From Arthrobacter sp. AFG20 (lineage in GTDB: Bacteria; Actinomycetota; Actinomycetes; Actinomycetales; Micrococcaceae), in NCBI RefSeq assembly GCF_002892795.1, contig NZ_PJMC01000006.1, forward strand, positions 124,001-188,000: a stretch of 64,000 nucleotides of DNA. The letters are read 5' to 3'. The translations under genes were made by a program, and so were the position numbers. Under the pieces are notes generated by a model. It saw nothing but the letters and a program-made list of their open reading frames with translations. It was not told the DNA's origin and made no database searches. Of this stretch, positions 36,756 to 45,330 are shown in pieces (the stretch's first letter is position 1; each line of letters opens with the position of its first letter).

Positions 36756-37568
36756 CTACTTCAGAGAAAATGAGTCTATCGTGACTGGTTCCGCCGGTGC
36801 GCCGTCCGTGTCACTTTCGCCCGTCTTAAGACCTGCCGCCGCAATCTTGGTGACGGTGTCCAGGCCAGAGGTCACCTTGCCCACGATGGTGTAGCCGCCG
36901 GCGGAGTCGGCGGGAATGGCCGTGTCCTTGTAGACGATGAAGAACTGAGTGCCGTTGCCGTAGGCGTTGTTGCCCGTACGGGCCACCGCGATGGTGCCGG
37001 CGGGATACTGGTTGTCTGCCGGCGTGTTCTCCAGTGGGCCCCAGACGTAGTTGGGGTCGCCCTTGCCATCGCCGGTCTTGGAGCCGCACTGCAGGACGCC
37101 GAAGTTGTCGCCAGTGGTGAGGCGGTGGCAGCTGACGCCCTTGTAGTAGCCCTGGTCGGCCAGGGACTTGAATACCGCGGCTGCTTGTGGGGCTTTGGTG
37201 CCGTCCAGTTGCACGCCCAGTGTGCCCCTGTTCAGCTTCAGTTCGCCGGTGAACGTCTTGCCGGCCGCCGTCGCGGGCTTGGGGATGTTCGCCGCATTGG
37301 TCTGGGACGCCGACGGAGCGGGGGAAGCGGATGCGGACGACGTCGCCAGGTCCGCCTCGGCGGCGGCGAATTCCGCTTCGGTCGGGTTCCCGGCAAACAC
37401 CGTCAGTTGAAGCACGACGGCGAGTATCACCGCTGCCGCTCCCGCACCTCCCGCTATCAGGTTGTCCCGCTTGCGGCGCTTCTCCTGATCACGGCGAAGC
37501 TCGCGTTTGGCCTCCATCTGCTGGATGCGCCTCTTGGCTTCGCGTGTTTCGCGTGGACTGGCCGCCAC
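36756..37568 (-). CDS. Membrane-anchored cyclophilin-type peptidyl-prolyl isomerase
   Basis: A 270-residue protein. The basic N-terminal 36 residues (KRELRRDQEKRRKRDN) lead into one TM helix at about 37-58, a Ser/Ala/Pro linker follows, then a cyclophilin domain from about 103 to the end. It is oriented to act outside the membrane on newly secreted proteins. CHRLTTGDNFGVLQCGSKTGDG and FFIVYKDT match the cyclophilin core; the usual Arg-Val-xPGFM-x-Q pattern is altered. GTG start with GAGGAGG. The ppi gene between rel and hisS is conserved in actinobacteria. Confidence 0.88.
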   Translation of the reverse strand: MAASPRETREAKRRIQQMEAKRELRRDQEKRRKRDNLIAGGAGAAAVILAVVLQLTVFAGNPTEAEFAAAEADLATSSASASPAPSASQTNAANIPKPATAAGKTFTGELKLNRGTLGVQLDGTKAPQAAAVFKSLADQGYYKGVSCHRLTTGDNFGVLQCGSKTGDGKGDPNYVWGPLENTPADNQYPAGTIAVARTGNNAYGNGTQFFIVYKDTAIPADSAGGYTIVGKVTSGLDTVTKIAAAGLKTGESDTDGAPAEPVTIDSFSLK

Positions 37569-37690
37569 GGGTCCTCCTCATTGATCGTCACCGCCGGACC
37601 GGGCTGCCCCTGAAGGCATCCCCGGCTGCAGATTGCGCTGCAGCAGCCCGCCAATGCCCGGCCCCCGCATTAGAGATGCAGGCGCCGAAA

Positions 37691-37722
37691 GCATAAACTG
37701 ACTGCCGCACATAAGTTTATGC
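37691..37722 (+). promoter_or_regulatory. Inverted repeat in the hisS leader region
   Basis: GCATAAACT at 37691-37699 and AGTTTATGC at 37714-37722 form a 9-bp inverted repeat with a 14-base spacer, AT-rich against its surroundings, about 100 bases before hisS. It could be an operator or part of the promoter. The rest of 37569-37825 shows no gene and no clear T-box. Confidence 0.35.
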
Positions 37723-37825
37723 AGAACAGGCTGGACTCCCGCCGCTGCCGCCGCCGTTTGGTTCACATGTCGAGCGGAACAAGGCGCAGCGGCTCCGCCT
37801 TCGTTACCTGAGGAGAAACTCCACC

Positions 37826-39181
37826 ATGGCACGCACCGCCTCCCTGTCCGGATTCCCCGAGTGGCTTCCTGAGGAGCGGCTGGTGGAGCAGCATGTCCTG
37901 GACTCGCTGCGCCGCACCTTTGAACTGCACGGCTTTTCTTCCATTGAGACCCGCGCCGTCGAAACCGTGGGCCAGCTGCTCCGCAAGGGCGAGATCGACA
38001 AAGAGGTATACGGGCTGAGCCGGCTCCAGGACGACGAGGGGGAGGAATCGGGGAAGGGCAAGCACGATCCGCACGCCCTGGCACTGCACTTTGACCTCAC
38101 AGTGCCCTTCGCCCGGTACGTCGTGGAAAACGCCGGCTATTTGGCCTTCCCGTTCCGCCGCTACCAGATCCAGAAGGTCTGGCGCGGGGAACGCCCGCAG
38201 GAAGGGCGCGCCCGCGAATTCACCCAGGCGGACATTGACGTGGTGGGCGACGGCGAGCTGCCTTTCCGCTACGACGTCGAGATCGCCCTGGTCATTGCGG
38301 AGGCGCTTGGTGCGCTACCGATTCCGGAGTTCCGGCTGCGCATCAACAACAGGAAGCTCGCGGAGGGCTTCTACCGCGGCATCGGCCTGACCGACACCGC
38401 CGGAGTGCTGCGCAGCATTGACAAGCTGGAGAAGATCGGCCCGGACAAGGTGGCCGGGCTGCTCAAGTCCGAGCTCGGTGCCACCGACGAACAGGCACAG
38501 GCGGCGCTGAATCTTGCCGGCATCAAGACCGAGGACACGTCCTTCGTGGCGCAGGTCCGTTCGCTCGGGGTCAGCAACGACCTCCTTGAGGAGGGCCTGA
38601 ACGAACTCGAACAGGTGATCGAGGCCGCCGTGAAGCGGGTTCCGGGCAAGGTGGTAGCGGACCTGAGCATCGCCCGCGGACTGGACTACTACACCGGAAC
38701 CGTTGTGGAGACCGTCCTGGTCGGCCACGAGCAGCTCGGATCGATCTGCTCCGGCGGCCGCTACGACGCCCTGGCGAGCAAGGGAAACCGGAAGTTCCCC
38801 GGCGTCGGGCTGTCCATCGGCGTGACCCGGCTCGTCTCACGCATCCTCAGCCAGGACCTGGCCAAGGCCTCCCGTTCCGTGCCCACGGCAGTGTTCGTGG
38901 CGCTTACCTCGGACGAGAGCTGGGGCGAAGCGCAGGACGTGGCCACGGAGCTGCGCAGCCGCGGCATCGCTGCCGAGGTTGCCGCCAAGGCCGAGAAGTT
39001 CGGCAAGCAGATCAAGTTCGCGGACCGCCGCGGCATCCCCTTCGTCTGGTTCACGGACGAGGACGGCAAGCACCAGGTGAAGGACATCCGGTCCGGCGAG
39101 CAGGTTGACGCTGATCCCGCGACGTGGACGCCGTCGGACGAGGACATCCGCGTCCAGGTCGCGGCCGCACCGGCAAGCTGA
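37826..39181 (+). CDS. hisS: Histidyl-tRNA synthetase
   Basis: A 451-residue class II synthetase. Motif 2 region FRRYQIQKVWRGERPQEGR, the histidine loops (SIARGLDYYTGTVVE and CSGGRYD) and a C-terminal anticodon-binding domain (SVPTAVFVAL onward) are all present. ATG 37826 follows GAGGAG. An acidic insert DDEGEESGKGKHD lies near 73-85 before the conserved HFDLTVPFARY. It charges tRNA-His in the cytoplasm. Confidence 0.97.
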   Translation: MARTASLSGFPEWLPEERLVEQHVLDSLRRTFELHGFSSIETRAVETVGQLLRKGEIDKEVYGLSRLQDDEGEESGKGKHDPHALALHFDLTVPFARYVVENAGYLAFPFRRYQIQKVWRGERPQEGRAREFTQADIDVVGDGELPFRYDVEIALVIAEALGALPIPEFRLRINNRKLAEGFYRGIGLTDTAGVLRSIDKLEKIGPDKVAGLLKSELGATDEQAQAALNLAGIKTEDTSFVAQVRSLGVSNDLLEEGLNELEQVIEAAVKRVPGKVVADLSIARGLDYYTGTVVETVLVGHEQLGSICSGGRYDALASKGNRKFPGVGLSIGVTRLVSRILSQDLAKASRSVPTAVFVALTSDESWGEAQDVATELRSRGIAAEVAAKAEKFGKQIKFADRRGIPFVWFTDEDGKHQVKDIRSGEQVDADPATWTPSDEDIRVQVAAAPAS

Positions 39182-39220
39182 TCACCGCCGCGCCGTCTTC
39201 TTGAGCTAGCGTTTCCCGAA

Positions 39221-40504
39221 TCAGCGCAACCGCCGCTTCCGGAACCCTCGCTTCCGGAACGCAAGCACGACGGCGCGCCCGGCGAGTCCGGCGGCCATGA
39301 CTGCCGCCATGCCAAGCACCGATGCCGCCGGCAGGGTGAAGGCGAGGACGAGGCAGCCGGCCAGCCCTGCGGCGTTGAGCCACTTGGGCGCGTGCCGGGG
39401 CCGGTCCCGAAGCGTGAATGCGGCGGCATTCGCCACGGCGTAATACAGCAGGACGCCGAAGCTGGAAAAGCCGACCACCGTCAGCACGTCCATGGTCAAC
39501 AACAAGAGGACGACGACGGCGGCCACCGCCAGTTCGGCGGTTGCCGGCACCGGATGGCGTCCGCCGACCCTGGCCAGGGGACCGGGGAGGTCGCGTTCGC
39601 GGGCCATCGCCATGGCCGTGCGTCCCACGCCGGTGATGAGGGCCAGCAGAGCGCCGAGCGAGGCTGCGGCGGCACCTGCCTGGACCACGGGTGCCCCGGC
39701 GGCCAGCCGGGACTGTTCCACGGCGTCGAGCAGCGGCGCCGTCGAGGCGGCAAGTATCTGCACCGGAAGATGCGCCAGGAGCAGGACACCCAACAGCAGG
39801 TAGATGGCCAGGGCGGCCGCCAGGGCGCCGAGGACGGCGCGCGGAATGACGCGCTCCGGGTCCTTGACCTCCTCGCCGAGCGTGGCGATGCGGGCGTACC
39901 CGGCAAAGGCGAAGAACACCAGGCCAGCGGCGGGCAGAATGCCCCAGCCGTTGCCGGCCTGTCCGGAGACCGCGCCGGAAGCTGTCCCGCCGTCGGCAAC
40001 ATGCGGCCCCACGATGCTCGCCGCGGCCACGAACGCCAGCGTGGCCAGGACGATGGCGAGCAAAATGCGGGTCAGGAGGGCCGTCCGGGTGATGCCCAGC
40101 AGGTTTACCCCGGTCAGTGCGGCGACCGCTGCGATGGCCACGGCGGTGGCGTAACCGGGTGCAACGTACTGGCCGAAGGTCAGGGCCATGGCCGCGCAGG
40201 AAGCCGACTTGCCCGTCACGAAACCCCAGCCGGCGAGGAAACCGGGCCACTCGCCAAGCTGCTTGCGGCCGTAGATGTAGGTCCCGCCGCTTTGCGGATA
40301 CCTTGCGGCGAGCTGGGCCGAGGCGACCGCGTTGCAGTACGCCACGGCACCGGCCAGCGCTATGGCCACGAGCAGCAGCCCTCCGGCCAGGCGGGCCGCC
40401 GGTGCGAAGACGACAAAAACGCCGGCGCCGAGCATGGATCCGAGCCCGATGGCTGTTGCGTCGGCCACACCCAGTCTTCGTTGCAGCTGCTGGTGCTTGG
40501 TCAT
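39221..40504 (-). CDS. APC family amino-acid permease
   Basis: A 427-residue integral membrane transporter with about 12 helices. The APC opening IGLGSMLGAGVFVVFAPAA (helix 1, substrate-binding GxG) and the RYPQSGGTYIYGRKQLGEW segment are conserved, as is FFAFAGYARIATLGEEVKDP in helix 6. It is a probable proton-coupled amino acid or amine importer; the substrate is unknown. ATG 40504 is preferred to TTG 40525. The C-terminus is very basic (AFRKRGFRKRRLR). It is divergent from aspS. Confidence 0.85.
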   Translation of the reverse strand: MTKHQQLQRRLGVADATAIGLGSMLGAGVFVVFAPAARLAGGLLLVAIALAGAVAYCNAVASAQLAARYPQSGGTYIYGRKQLGEWPGFLAGWGFVTGKSASCAAMALTFGQYVAPGYATAVAIAAVAALTGVNLLGITRTALLTRILLAIVLATLAFVAAASIVGPHVADGGTASGAVSGQAGNGWGILPAAGLVFFAFAGYARIATLGEEVKDPERVIPRAVLGALAAALAIYLLLGVLLLAHLPVQILAASTAPLLDAVEQSRLAAGAPVVQAGAAAASLGALLALITGVGRTAMAMARERDLPGPLARVGGRHPVPATAELAVAAVVVLLLLTMDVLTVVGFSSFGVLLYYAVANAAAFTLRDRPRHAPKWLNAAGLAGCLVLAFTLPAASVLGMAAVMAAGLAGRAVVLAFRKRGFRKRRLR

Positions 40505-40543
40505 GGCGGGGCAGGAACCTTTCAAACGGGTAAACTCGGACGG

Positions 40544-40562
40544 GATCGTTTCCGCAACGATC
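40544..40562. promoter_or_regulatory. Palindrome in the APC permease / aspS divergent promoter
   Basis: GATCGTT-TCCGC-AACGATC, 7-bp arms with a 5-base spacer, midway between the two divergent starts. A candidate operator or cruciform; no regulator gene is adjacent. Confidence 0.35.
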
Positions 40563-40603
40563 GTCTTTAAACTTCATTCTGTCTTCCTTCTGAAAGGAAT
40601 GCT

Positions 40604-42391
40604 GTGCTGCGCACACATGACCTCGGATCCCTTCGTTCCGAGCACATTGGACAAACCGTAACCCTGGCTGGCTGGGTTGGCCGCCGTCGTGATCACGGTG
40701 GTGTCGCATTCGTCGATCTGCGTGACGCCTCCGGCGTGGCGCAGGTGGTGGTCCGTGAGGAAGAGGTCTTCCACGGGCTGCGCAACGAATACGTGCTCCA
40801 GGTGACCGGCACGGTCTCCAAGCGCCCGGAAGGCAACGAGAACGCCGCCCTGGCTACGGGCGAGGTGGAGGTCATGGCGGACAAGGTGGTCATCCTCAAC
40901 ACCGCCGACGCGCTGCCCTTCCAGATCGACGAGCACGTGGAAGTGGGGGAGGAGGCCCGGCTCAAGCACCGCTACCTGGACCTGCGCCGCCCCGGTCCCA
41001 GCCGCAACATCCGACTCCGGTCCGAGGCCAACCGCGTGGCCCGCGACCTGCTGCACGACGAAGGCTTCGTCGAAATCGAGACGCCCACCCTGACGCGTTC
41101 GACGCCGGAAGGCGCCCGTGACTTCCTGGTCCCGGCCCGCCTGGCGCCGGGTTCCTGGTACGCGCTGCCGCAGTCGCCGCAGCTGTTCAAGCAGCTCCTG
41201 CAGGTGGGCGGCTTCGAGAAGTACTACCAGATCGCCCGCTGCTACCGCGATGAGGACTTCCGCGCCGACCGCCAGCCCGAGTTCACCCAGCTCGACATCG
41301 AGGCCAGCTTCGTCGAGCAGGACGACATCATCCGGCTCGGCGAGAACATCGTGAAGGCCGTCTGGAACCTGATCGACGTCGAGATCCCCACGCCGATCCA
41401 GCGCATCACCTACGCGGATGCCATGGCCCGGTTCGGGTCGGACAAGCCCGACCTGCGGTTCGGCCAGGAGCTGACCGAGCTGACCGAGTTCTTCAAGGAC
41501 ACCAACTTCGGCGTCTTCAAGGCTCCCTACGTCGGCGCCGTCGTTATGCCCGGCGGTGCCTCGCAGGCTCGCCGTGCACTCGATGCCTGGCAGGAGTGGG
41601 CCAAGCAGCGCGGCGCCAAGGGCCTGGCCTACGTCCTCTACAAGGAGGACGGCGAGCTCGCAGGTCCCGTCGCCAAGAACCTCACGGAGACCGAACGCGC
41701 CGGCCTGGCCGACGCCGTTGGCGCCAAGCCCGGCGACTGCATCTTCTTCGCCGCCGGCGAGAAGACGCCGTCCCGTGCGCTGCTGGGCGCTGCCCGCGTT
41801 GAAATCGGGCACCGCACCGGCCTGATCGACCCCAGCGCGTGGGCTTTCTGCTGGGTGGTCGACGCTCCCATGTTCGAACCCGCCGCTGCCGCGGTGGCGT
41901 CGGGCGATGTGGCCGTCGGTACAGGCAAGTGGACCGCAGTGCACCACGCCTTCACCTCGCCGAAGCCGGAGTTCCTGGACAGCTTTGACCAGGACCCGGA
42001 GTCCGCGCTGTCCTACGCCTACGACATCGTGTGCAACGGCAACGAGATCGGCGGCGGATCCATCCGTATCCACGAACGCGAAGTGCAGGAGCGCGTCTTT
42101 GAGCTGATGGGCCTGGACAAGGCCGATGCCCAGACGAAGTTCGGCTTCCTGCTGGAGGGCTTCAAGTACGGTGCCCCGCCCCACGGCGGCATCGCCTTTG
42201 GCTGGGACCGCGTGGTGGCGCTCCTGGCAGGCGTGGACTCGATCCGCGACGTCATCGCCTTCCCGAAGTCCGGCGGCGGCCACGATCCTTTGACCGACGC
42301 CCCGGCGCCCATCACCGGGCAGCAGCGCAAGGAGGCCGGCGTCGACTTCAAGCCCGAGGCCAAGAAGCCCGAAGAGAAGAAGGCCGACTAG
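40604..42391 (+). CDS. aspS: Aspartyl-tRNA synthetase, non-discriminating type
   Basis: A 595-residue bacterial-type AspRS: N-terminal OB anticodon domain, motif 2 [21 protein letters not shown] (in part), the GAD insertion domain in the middle, motif 3 [14 protein letters not shown]. Residues that set tRNA specificity read RRRDHGG (His31) and RPEGNEN (Gly77), as in the non-discriminating Pseudomonas enzyme, not Leu and Lys as in E. coli. It likely aspartylates both tRNA-Asp and tRNA-Asn, the latter finished by GatCAB. GTG start with AAAGGA upstream. Confidence 0.95.
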   Translation: MLRTHDLGSLRSEHIGQTVTLAGWVGRRRDHGGVAFVDLRDASGVAQVVVREEEVFHGLRNEYVLQVTGTVSKRPEGNENAALATGEVEVMADKVVILNTADALPFQIDEHVEVGEEARLKHRYLDLRRPGPSRNIRLRSEANRVARDLLHDEGFVEIETPTLTRSTPEGARDFLVPARLAPGSWYALPQSPQLFKQLLQVGGFEKYYQIARCYRDEDFRADRQPEFTQLDIEASFVEQDDIIRLGENIVKAVWNLIDVEIPTPIQRITYADAMARFGSDKPDLRFGQELTELTEFFKDTNFGVFKAPYVGAVVMPGGASQARRALDAWQEWAKQRGAKGLAYVLYKEDGELAGPVAKNLTETERAGLADAVGAKPGDCIFFAAGEKTPSRALLGAARVEIGHRTGLIDPSAWAFCWVVDAPMFEPAAAAVASGDVAVGTGKWTAVHHAFTSPKPEFLDSFDQDPESALSYAYDIVCNGNEIGGGSIRIHEREVQERVFELMGLDKADAQTKFGFLLEGFKYGAPPHGGIAFGWDRVVALLAGVDSIRDVIAFPKSGGGHDPLTDAPAPITGQQRKEAGVDFKPEAKKPEEKKAD

Positions 42392-42417
42392 CCTCAACAA
42401 GCTGGTTGGCTGAACGC

Positions 42418-42451
42418 AGCAAGAGCTCCCCGGAAACGGGGAGCTCTTGCT
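42418..42451 (+). terminator. aspS terminator with GAAA tetraloop
   Basis: AGCAAGAGCTCCCCG at 42418-42432 and CGGGGAGCTCTTGCT at 42437-42451 form a perfect 15-bp stem closed by GAAA, followed by CTTTACC. Confidence 0.85.
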
Positions 42452-42506
42452 CTTTACCGCACAGCTGCTCTTTACTGCACGGTTGCGGCGGATGGAGGAT
42501 ACCCGC

Positions 42507-43319
42507 GTGGAAGTGTTATCCGGTCTGGAAGCGTTGATGGATGCCGCCTGGCCCGCGCCCGAACGTCACGACACCGGCGAGTGGGTTCTCCGCGCCGCCG
42601 GTGGTGTAACGCAGCGGGCGAACTCAGTCTGGCCGCGGCTGGCTGCCGCAGACGACGCCGCCGCTGTCCGGGACGCCGCTTACTGGTACCGGCAGCGGCG
42701 GCTACCGGTGATCTACCAGATCTTCGACCACGACGGCGCCGCCCCGCTGAATGCCGTGCTGGACAGCCTGGGCTACACCAGGCAGTCGGAAACACTGGTC
42801 ATGTCCCGGCCTGCGGAGCCGCAGGACAGTCTTTCGGTTAGTGCCGGCGTCGAAATCTCGGAGCATCCCTCGGCGGAATGGCTGGACCTGTGGTGGTCCG
42901 TGGACGGCCGCGGCGGCGCCGCGGAGATGGAGATTGCCCGTGAGATTCTCACCGGCTGCCCGGCGCTGTACGCCCTGGTGAGGGACGACGACGGCGGGCC
43001 GGCCGCCGTCGGACGCCTTGCCGTTGTTCACGGCTGGACTGCTGATCCCGGCGGGGCTGCTGGTCCTGGCGCGGCGGGCAGCTGGGGCGGGCTGTACTGC
43101 ATGGCCACGAAGCCCGACTCCCGGCGCCGCGGCTACGCCACCCGGATCCAGCAGGCCCTGGTCCGTGCGGGTGCGGAGCGGGGACTGGCCGGCTACTGGC
43201 TGCTGGTGATGGCCTCGAACACCGCTGCCCGGGAGCTCTACACCCGGGCAGGTTTCCGTGAAGTGTCCCGCTATTACTACCGGCAGGAGCGGCCGCGGCG
43301 GGCCCTGACCGGCTGCTGA
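42507..43319 (+). CDS. GNAT family N-acetyltransferase
   Basis: A 270-residue acetyltransferase. A divergent N-terminal GNAT-like half (about 1-125) is followed by a C-terminal GNAT domain with the acetyl-CoA pocket LYCMATKPDSRRRGYATRIQ (R/Q-x-x-G-x-A/G type) and the YTRAGFREVSRYYYR end. The substrate is unknown. GTG 42507 is chosen for GGAGG eight bases upstream; ATG 42492 in frame is the alternative. It follows the aspS terminator and a direct repeat GCTCTTTACYGCAC at 42449-42479. Confidence 0.8.
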   Translation: MEVLSGLEALMDAAWPAPERHDTGEWVLRAAGGVTQRANSVWPRLAAADDAAAVRDAAYWYRQRRLPVIYQIFDHDGAAPLNAVLDSLGYTRQSETLVMSRPAEPQDSLSVSAGVEISEHPSAEWLDLWWSVDGRGGAAEMEIAREILTGCPALYALVRDDDGGPAAVGRLAVVHGWTADPGGAAGPGAAGSWGGLYCMATKPDSRRRGYATRIQQALVRAGAERGLAGYWLLVMASNTAARELYTRAGFREVSRYYYRQERPRRALTGC

Positions 43320-43339
43320 GCTGCCTCTACCCGCCGATA

Positions 43340-43395
43340 CGACGGTGCCCTGCCCACACGACGTTGCACAACGTCTTGCGGGCAGGGAACCGTCG
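43340..43395. terminator. 56-bp near-perfect palindrome between converging genes
   Basis: Outer arms CGACGGTGCCCTGCCC (43340-43355) and GGGCAGGGAACCGTCG (43380-43395) differ from full complementarity at one position; an inner GACGTT (43360-43365) pairs with AACGTC (43370-43375). It separates the GNAT gene from the end of the leftward catabolic operon and probably terminates both. Confidence 0.6.
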
Positions 43396-43419
43396 AAACG
43401 GAGCGGACGCTGTGGGCTG

Positions 43420-43557
43420 TTAGGGGGCTTCGGGCAGGTAGTGCAGGCCCATCCACGGGGCGGTGACCAGTTCGCCGGCCTCGACCGCTTGTGAGGGTGC
43501 CGCATGCGCCAGCTCGGAGGCGGACTCATCGGCGCCTTCGTTGTCGTGGGCGTTCAT
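43420..43557 (-). CDS. Possible 45-residue protein at the end of the transporter operon
   Basis: A short frame MNAHDNEGADESASELAHAA and so on, ending LVTAPWMGLHYLPEAP, starting 10 bases after the transporter stop. It is acidic at the front and Pro/aromatic at the end. No ribosome site is convincing and no family is recognised. It may be a real last gene of the operon or the leftover of a larger one. Confidence 0.35.
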   Translation of the reverse strand: MNAHDNEGADESASELAHAAPSQAVEAGELVTAPWMGLHYLPEAP

Positions 43558-43567
43558 GCCGCGCAGG

Positions 43568-44989
43568 TTAGCGCACATCGACGGACGGCTGCCGCGGCGG
43601 TATTTGCCCTGCTGCTTCGGCCTGCCGCCGGCGAGTGATGCCCGCAAGGTACGGGCCGCCGAGTTCCCCGATGGGCGTGGCGGCAGTCTCCCGGGACCAG
43701 AACGCGGATCCGGCGGCAATGAGCATGCAGACGGTGCCGAACACGGCCACGGGCACCCAGCCCCATGCCCCGGGAGCCAGCAGCATCCCGGCGATCATCG
43801 GGCCAAAGCCGGCGAGGACCAGGCCGAACTGGTTCCCCAGTGCCATCCCGGAGTACCGGACAGGCGCTGCGAACTGTTCGGCGAAGAACGCCGGCCAGAC
43901 GCCGTTGAAGCCCGAGTACAGCACCGTCATGTTCAGGAATGCGGCCAGGAACACCAGCACGATGTTGCCGGAGGAGAGCGCAAGGAAGTACAGGAAGATC
44001 GTGACGGAGCAGCCGATGGCGGCGGTGAGCAGGAGGGGGCGGCGGCCGATCCGGTCGGACAGCCTGGCCGCCAGCGGCATGGCGAACATGGACAGGCCGA
44101 TGGCCACGGCGTTGACGGTCAGGATGGACGCCCGGTCGAACCCGGCGCCGGACGTGGCGTAGGCCAGTCCGAAGACCGTGAAGATGGTCTGCATCACGGA
44201 CATGATGGACATTCCCGCCACGCGCAGCACATCGGGGGCCTGGAAGCGGAGCACTTCCTTGATGGGCATCGGGGCCACCTGGCGGCGTTCCTGGGCCTCC
44301 TCGAAGACCGGTGTTTCATCCAGGTGCGTGCGGACCCAGTAGGCGATGGCTAGGACCACGATGGAGAGCCAGAACGGGATGCGCCAGCCCCAGCTCATCA
44401 TGGCCTCCCGGGGCAGTGACGTGACCGGGATGAAGACCAGGGTGGCCAGCACCATGCCGGACGCGTACCCGGTCATCACGAAGCTGGTGAAGAACCCGCG
44501 CCTGCCTTCGGGTGAGTGTTCCAGCGTCAGCGTGGAGGCACCGGCTGATTCCGCACCGGCGGAGAAGCCCTGTGCCAGCCGGCCCGCCACCAGCAGGATG
44601 GGGGCCCAGACACCGAGCTGTTCGTAGGTGGGCAGGAAACCGATGCCGAGGGACGCCAGGCCCATGATGCCGAGGGTCAGCAGCAGGATTTTCTTGCGGC
44701 CCAGTTTGTCGCCGAAGTGACCCATCACCAGTCCGCCGACTGGCCGCGCCACATATGCGACGCCGAAGGTGGCGAAGGCGCCGATCAGCCCGATGGCCGG
44801 GTCCGCGGACGGGAAGAACAGGTGGGGGAACACCAGGGCTGCCGCGGTGCCGTAGATGAAGAAGTCGTAGTACTCGAGGGTGCTGCCGAGGAAGGACGCC
44901 AGGGCGGCTTTGCGGGGCGTTTTCCGCGGGGCCTGCAGGGGAACCTGGAGCGGTGCCTGCGGTGCCTGCGGTGATGGGGTGGTGGTCAC
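43568..44989 (-). CDS. MFS transporter, metabolite:H+ symporter (MHS) type
   Basis: A 473-residue 12-helix permease. The MHS hallmarks are present: SFLGSTLEYYDFFIYG at helix 1, ARPVGGLVMGHFGDKLGRKK between helices 2 and 3, SWGWRIPFW before helix 6 and ARLSDRIGRRPLLL in the second half. MHS members import carboxylates with protons, consistent with uptake of an acidic substrate for this cluster. GTG start; its ribosome site AAGGAG overlaps the stop codon of the Dabb gene. The first 25 residues are a Pro/Gln-rich tail. Confidence 0.88.
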   Translation of the reverse strand: MTTTPSPQAPQAPLQVPLQAPRKTPRKAALASFLGSTLEYYDFFIYGTAAALVFPHLFFPSADPAIGLIGAFATFGVAYVARPVGGLVMGHFGDKLGRKKILLLTLGIMGLASLGIGFLPTYEQLGVWAPILLVAGRLAQGFSAGAESAGASTLTLEHSPEGRRGFFTSFVMTGYASGMVLATLVFIPVTSLPREAMMSWGWRIPFWLSIVVLAIAYWVRTHLDETPVFEEAQERRQVAPMPIKEVLRFQAPDVLRVAGMSIMSVMQTIFTVFGLAYATSGAGFDRASILTVNAVAIGLSMFAMPLAARLSDRIGRRPLLLTAAIGCSVTIFLYFLALSSGNIVLVFLAAFLNMTVLYSGFNGVWPAFFAEQFAAPVRYSGMALGNQFGLVLAGFGPMIAGMLLAPGAWGWVPVAVFGTVCMLIAAGSAFWSRETAATPIGELGGPYLAGITRRRQAEAAGQIPPRQPSVDVR

Positions 44990-44999
44990 GGGAATCTCC

Positions 45000-45329
45000 T
45001 TAAGACTGCGTTGTCTCAGTGGGTGCCGGCGGGGTGTCCGGGAGGTGGAAATCCACCGCGAGGATCTGCCGGCTGTTGGGGAACGAGTACGCCTTCAGCG
45101 GCTCGTGGAGGGGGTGCGTGTTGTACACGGCGATGTCCTCGACACGTTCAAAGTCGGCCACGATGGCGTAGTCGAAGGAGCGTTCGGTGTTGAGGACGTC
45201 CGGCCCGTGGCTGAGGCTGAGCATGCCGGGGATCTTTCCGGCCATGTTGTTGAGCCCGTCAATCCAGGCCTGCCGGTCGGCTGGCGGGAAGTCGGACTTG
45301 AACTGGAAGAGCACCGTGTGCCGGATCAT
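45000..45329 (-). CDS. Dabb (stress-responsive alpha/beta barrel) protein
   Basis: A 109-residue dimeric alpha+beta barrel protein: MIRHTVLFQFK at the front, RSFDYAIVADFERVEDIAVY in the middle and HPLHEPLK with the conserved His. Dabb relatives include olivetolic acid cyclase and other small enzymes that act on ring ketones. ATG lies one base after the flavoprotein stop, and its own stop forms part of the transporter's ribosome site, so it is tightly built into the operon. Catalysis here is not established. Confidence 0.82.
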   Translation of the reverse strand: MIRHTVLFQFKSDFPPADRQAWIDGLNNMAGKIPGMLSLSHGPDVLNTERSFDYAIVADFERVEDIAVYNTHPLHEPLKAYSFPNSRQILAVDFHLPDTPPAPTETTQS

Positions 45330-45330
45330 C

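Noticed and set aside
37569..37825. A T-box riboswitch before hisS, or similarly before thrS (14029-14186)
   Set aside because: No specifier loop, T-box sequence or terminator/antiterminator pair could be found; only a 9-bp inverted repeat stands out before hisS.
40574..42400. A 608-codon open frame antisense to aspS
   Set aside because: It mirrors aspS codon by codon, as high GC at third positions produces. The translation is a Val/Leu/Gly/Asp-rich shadow without motifs, and aspS is certain.
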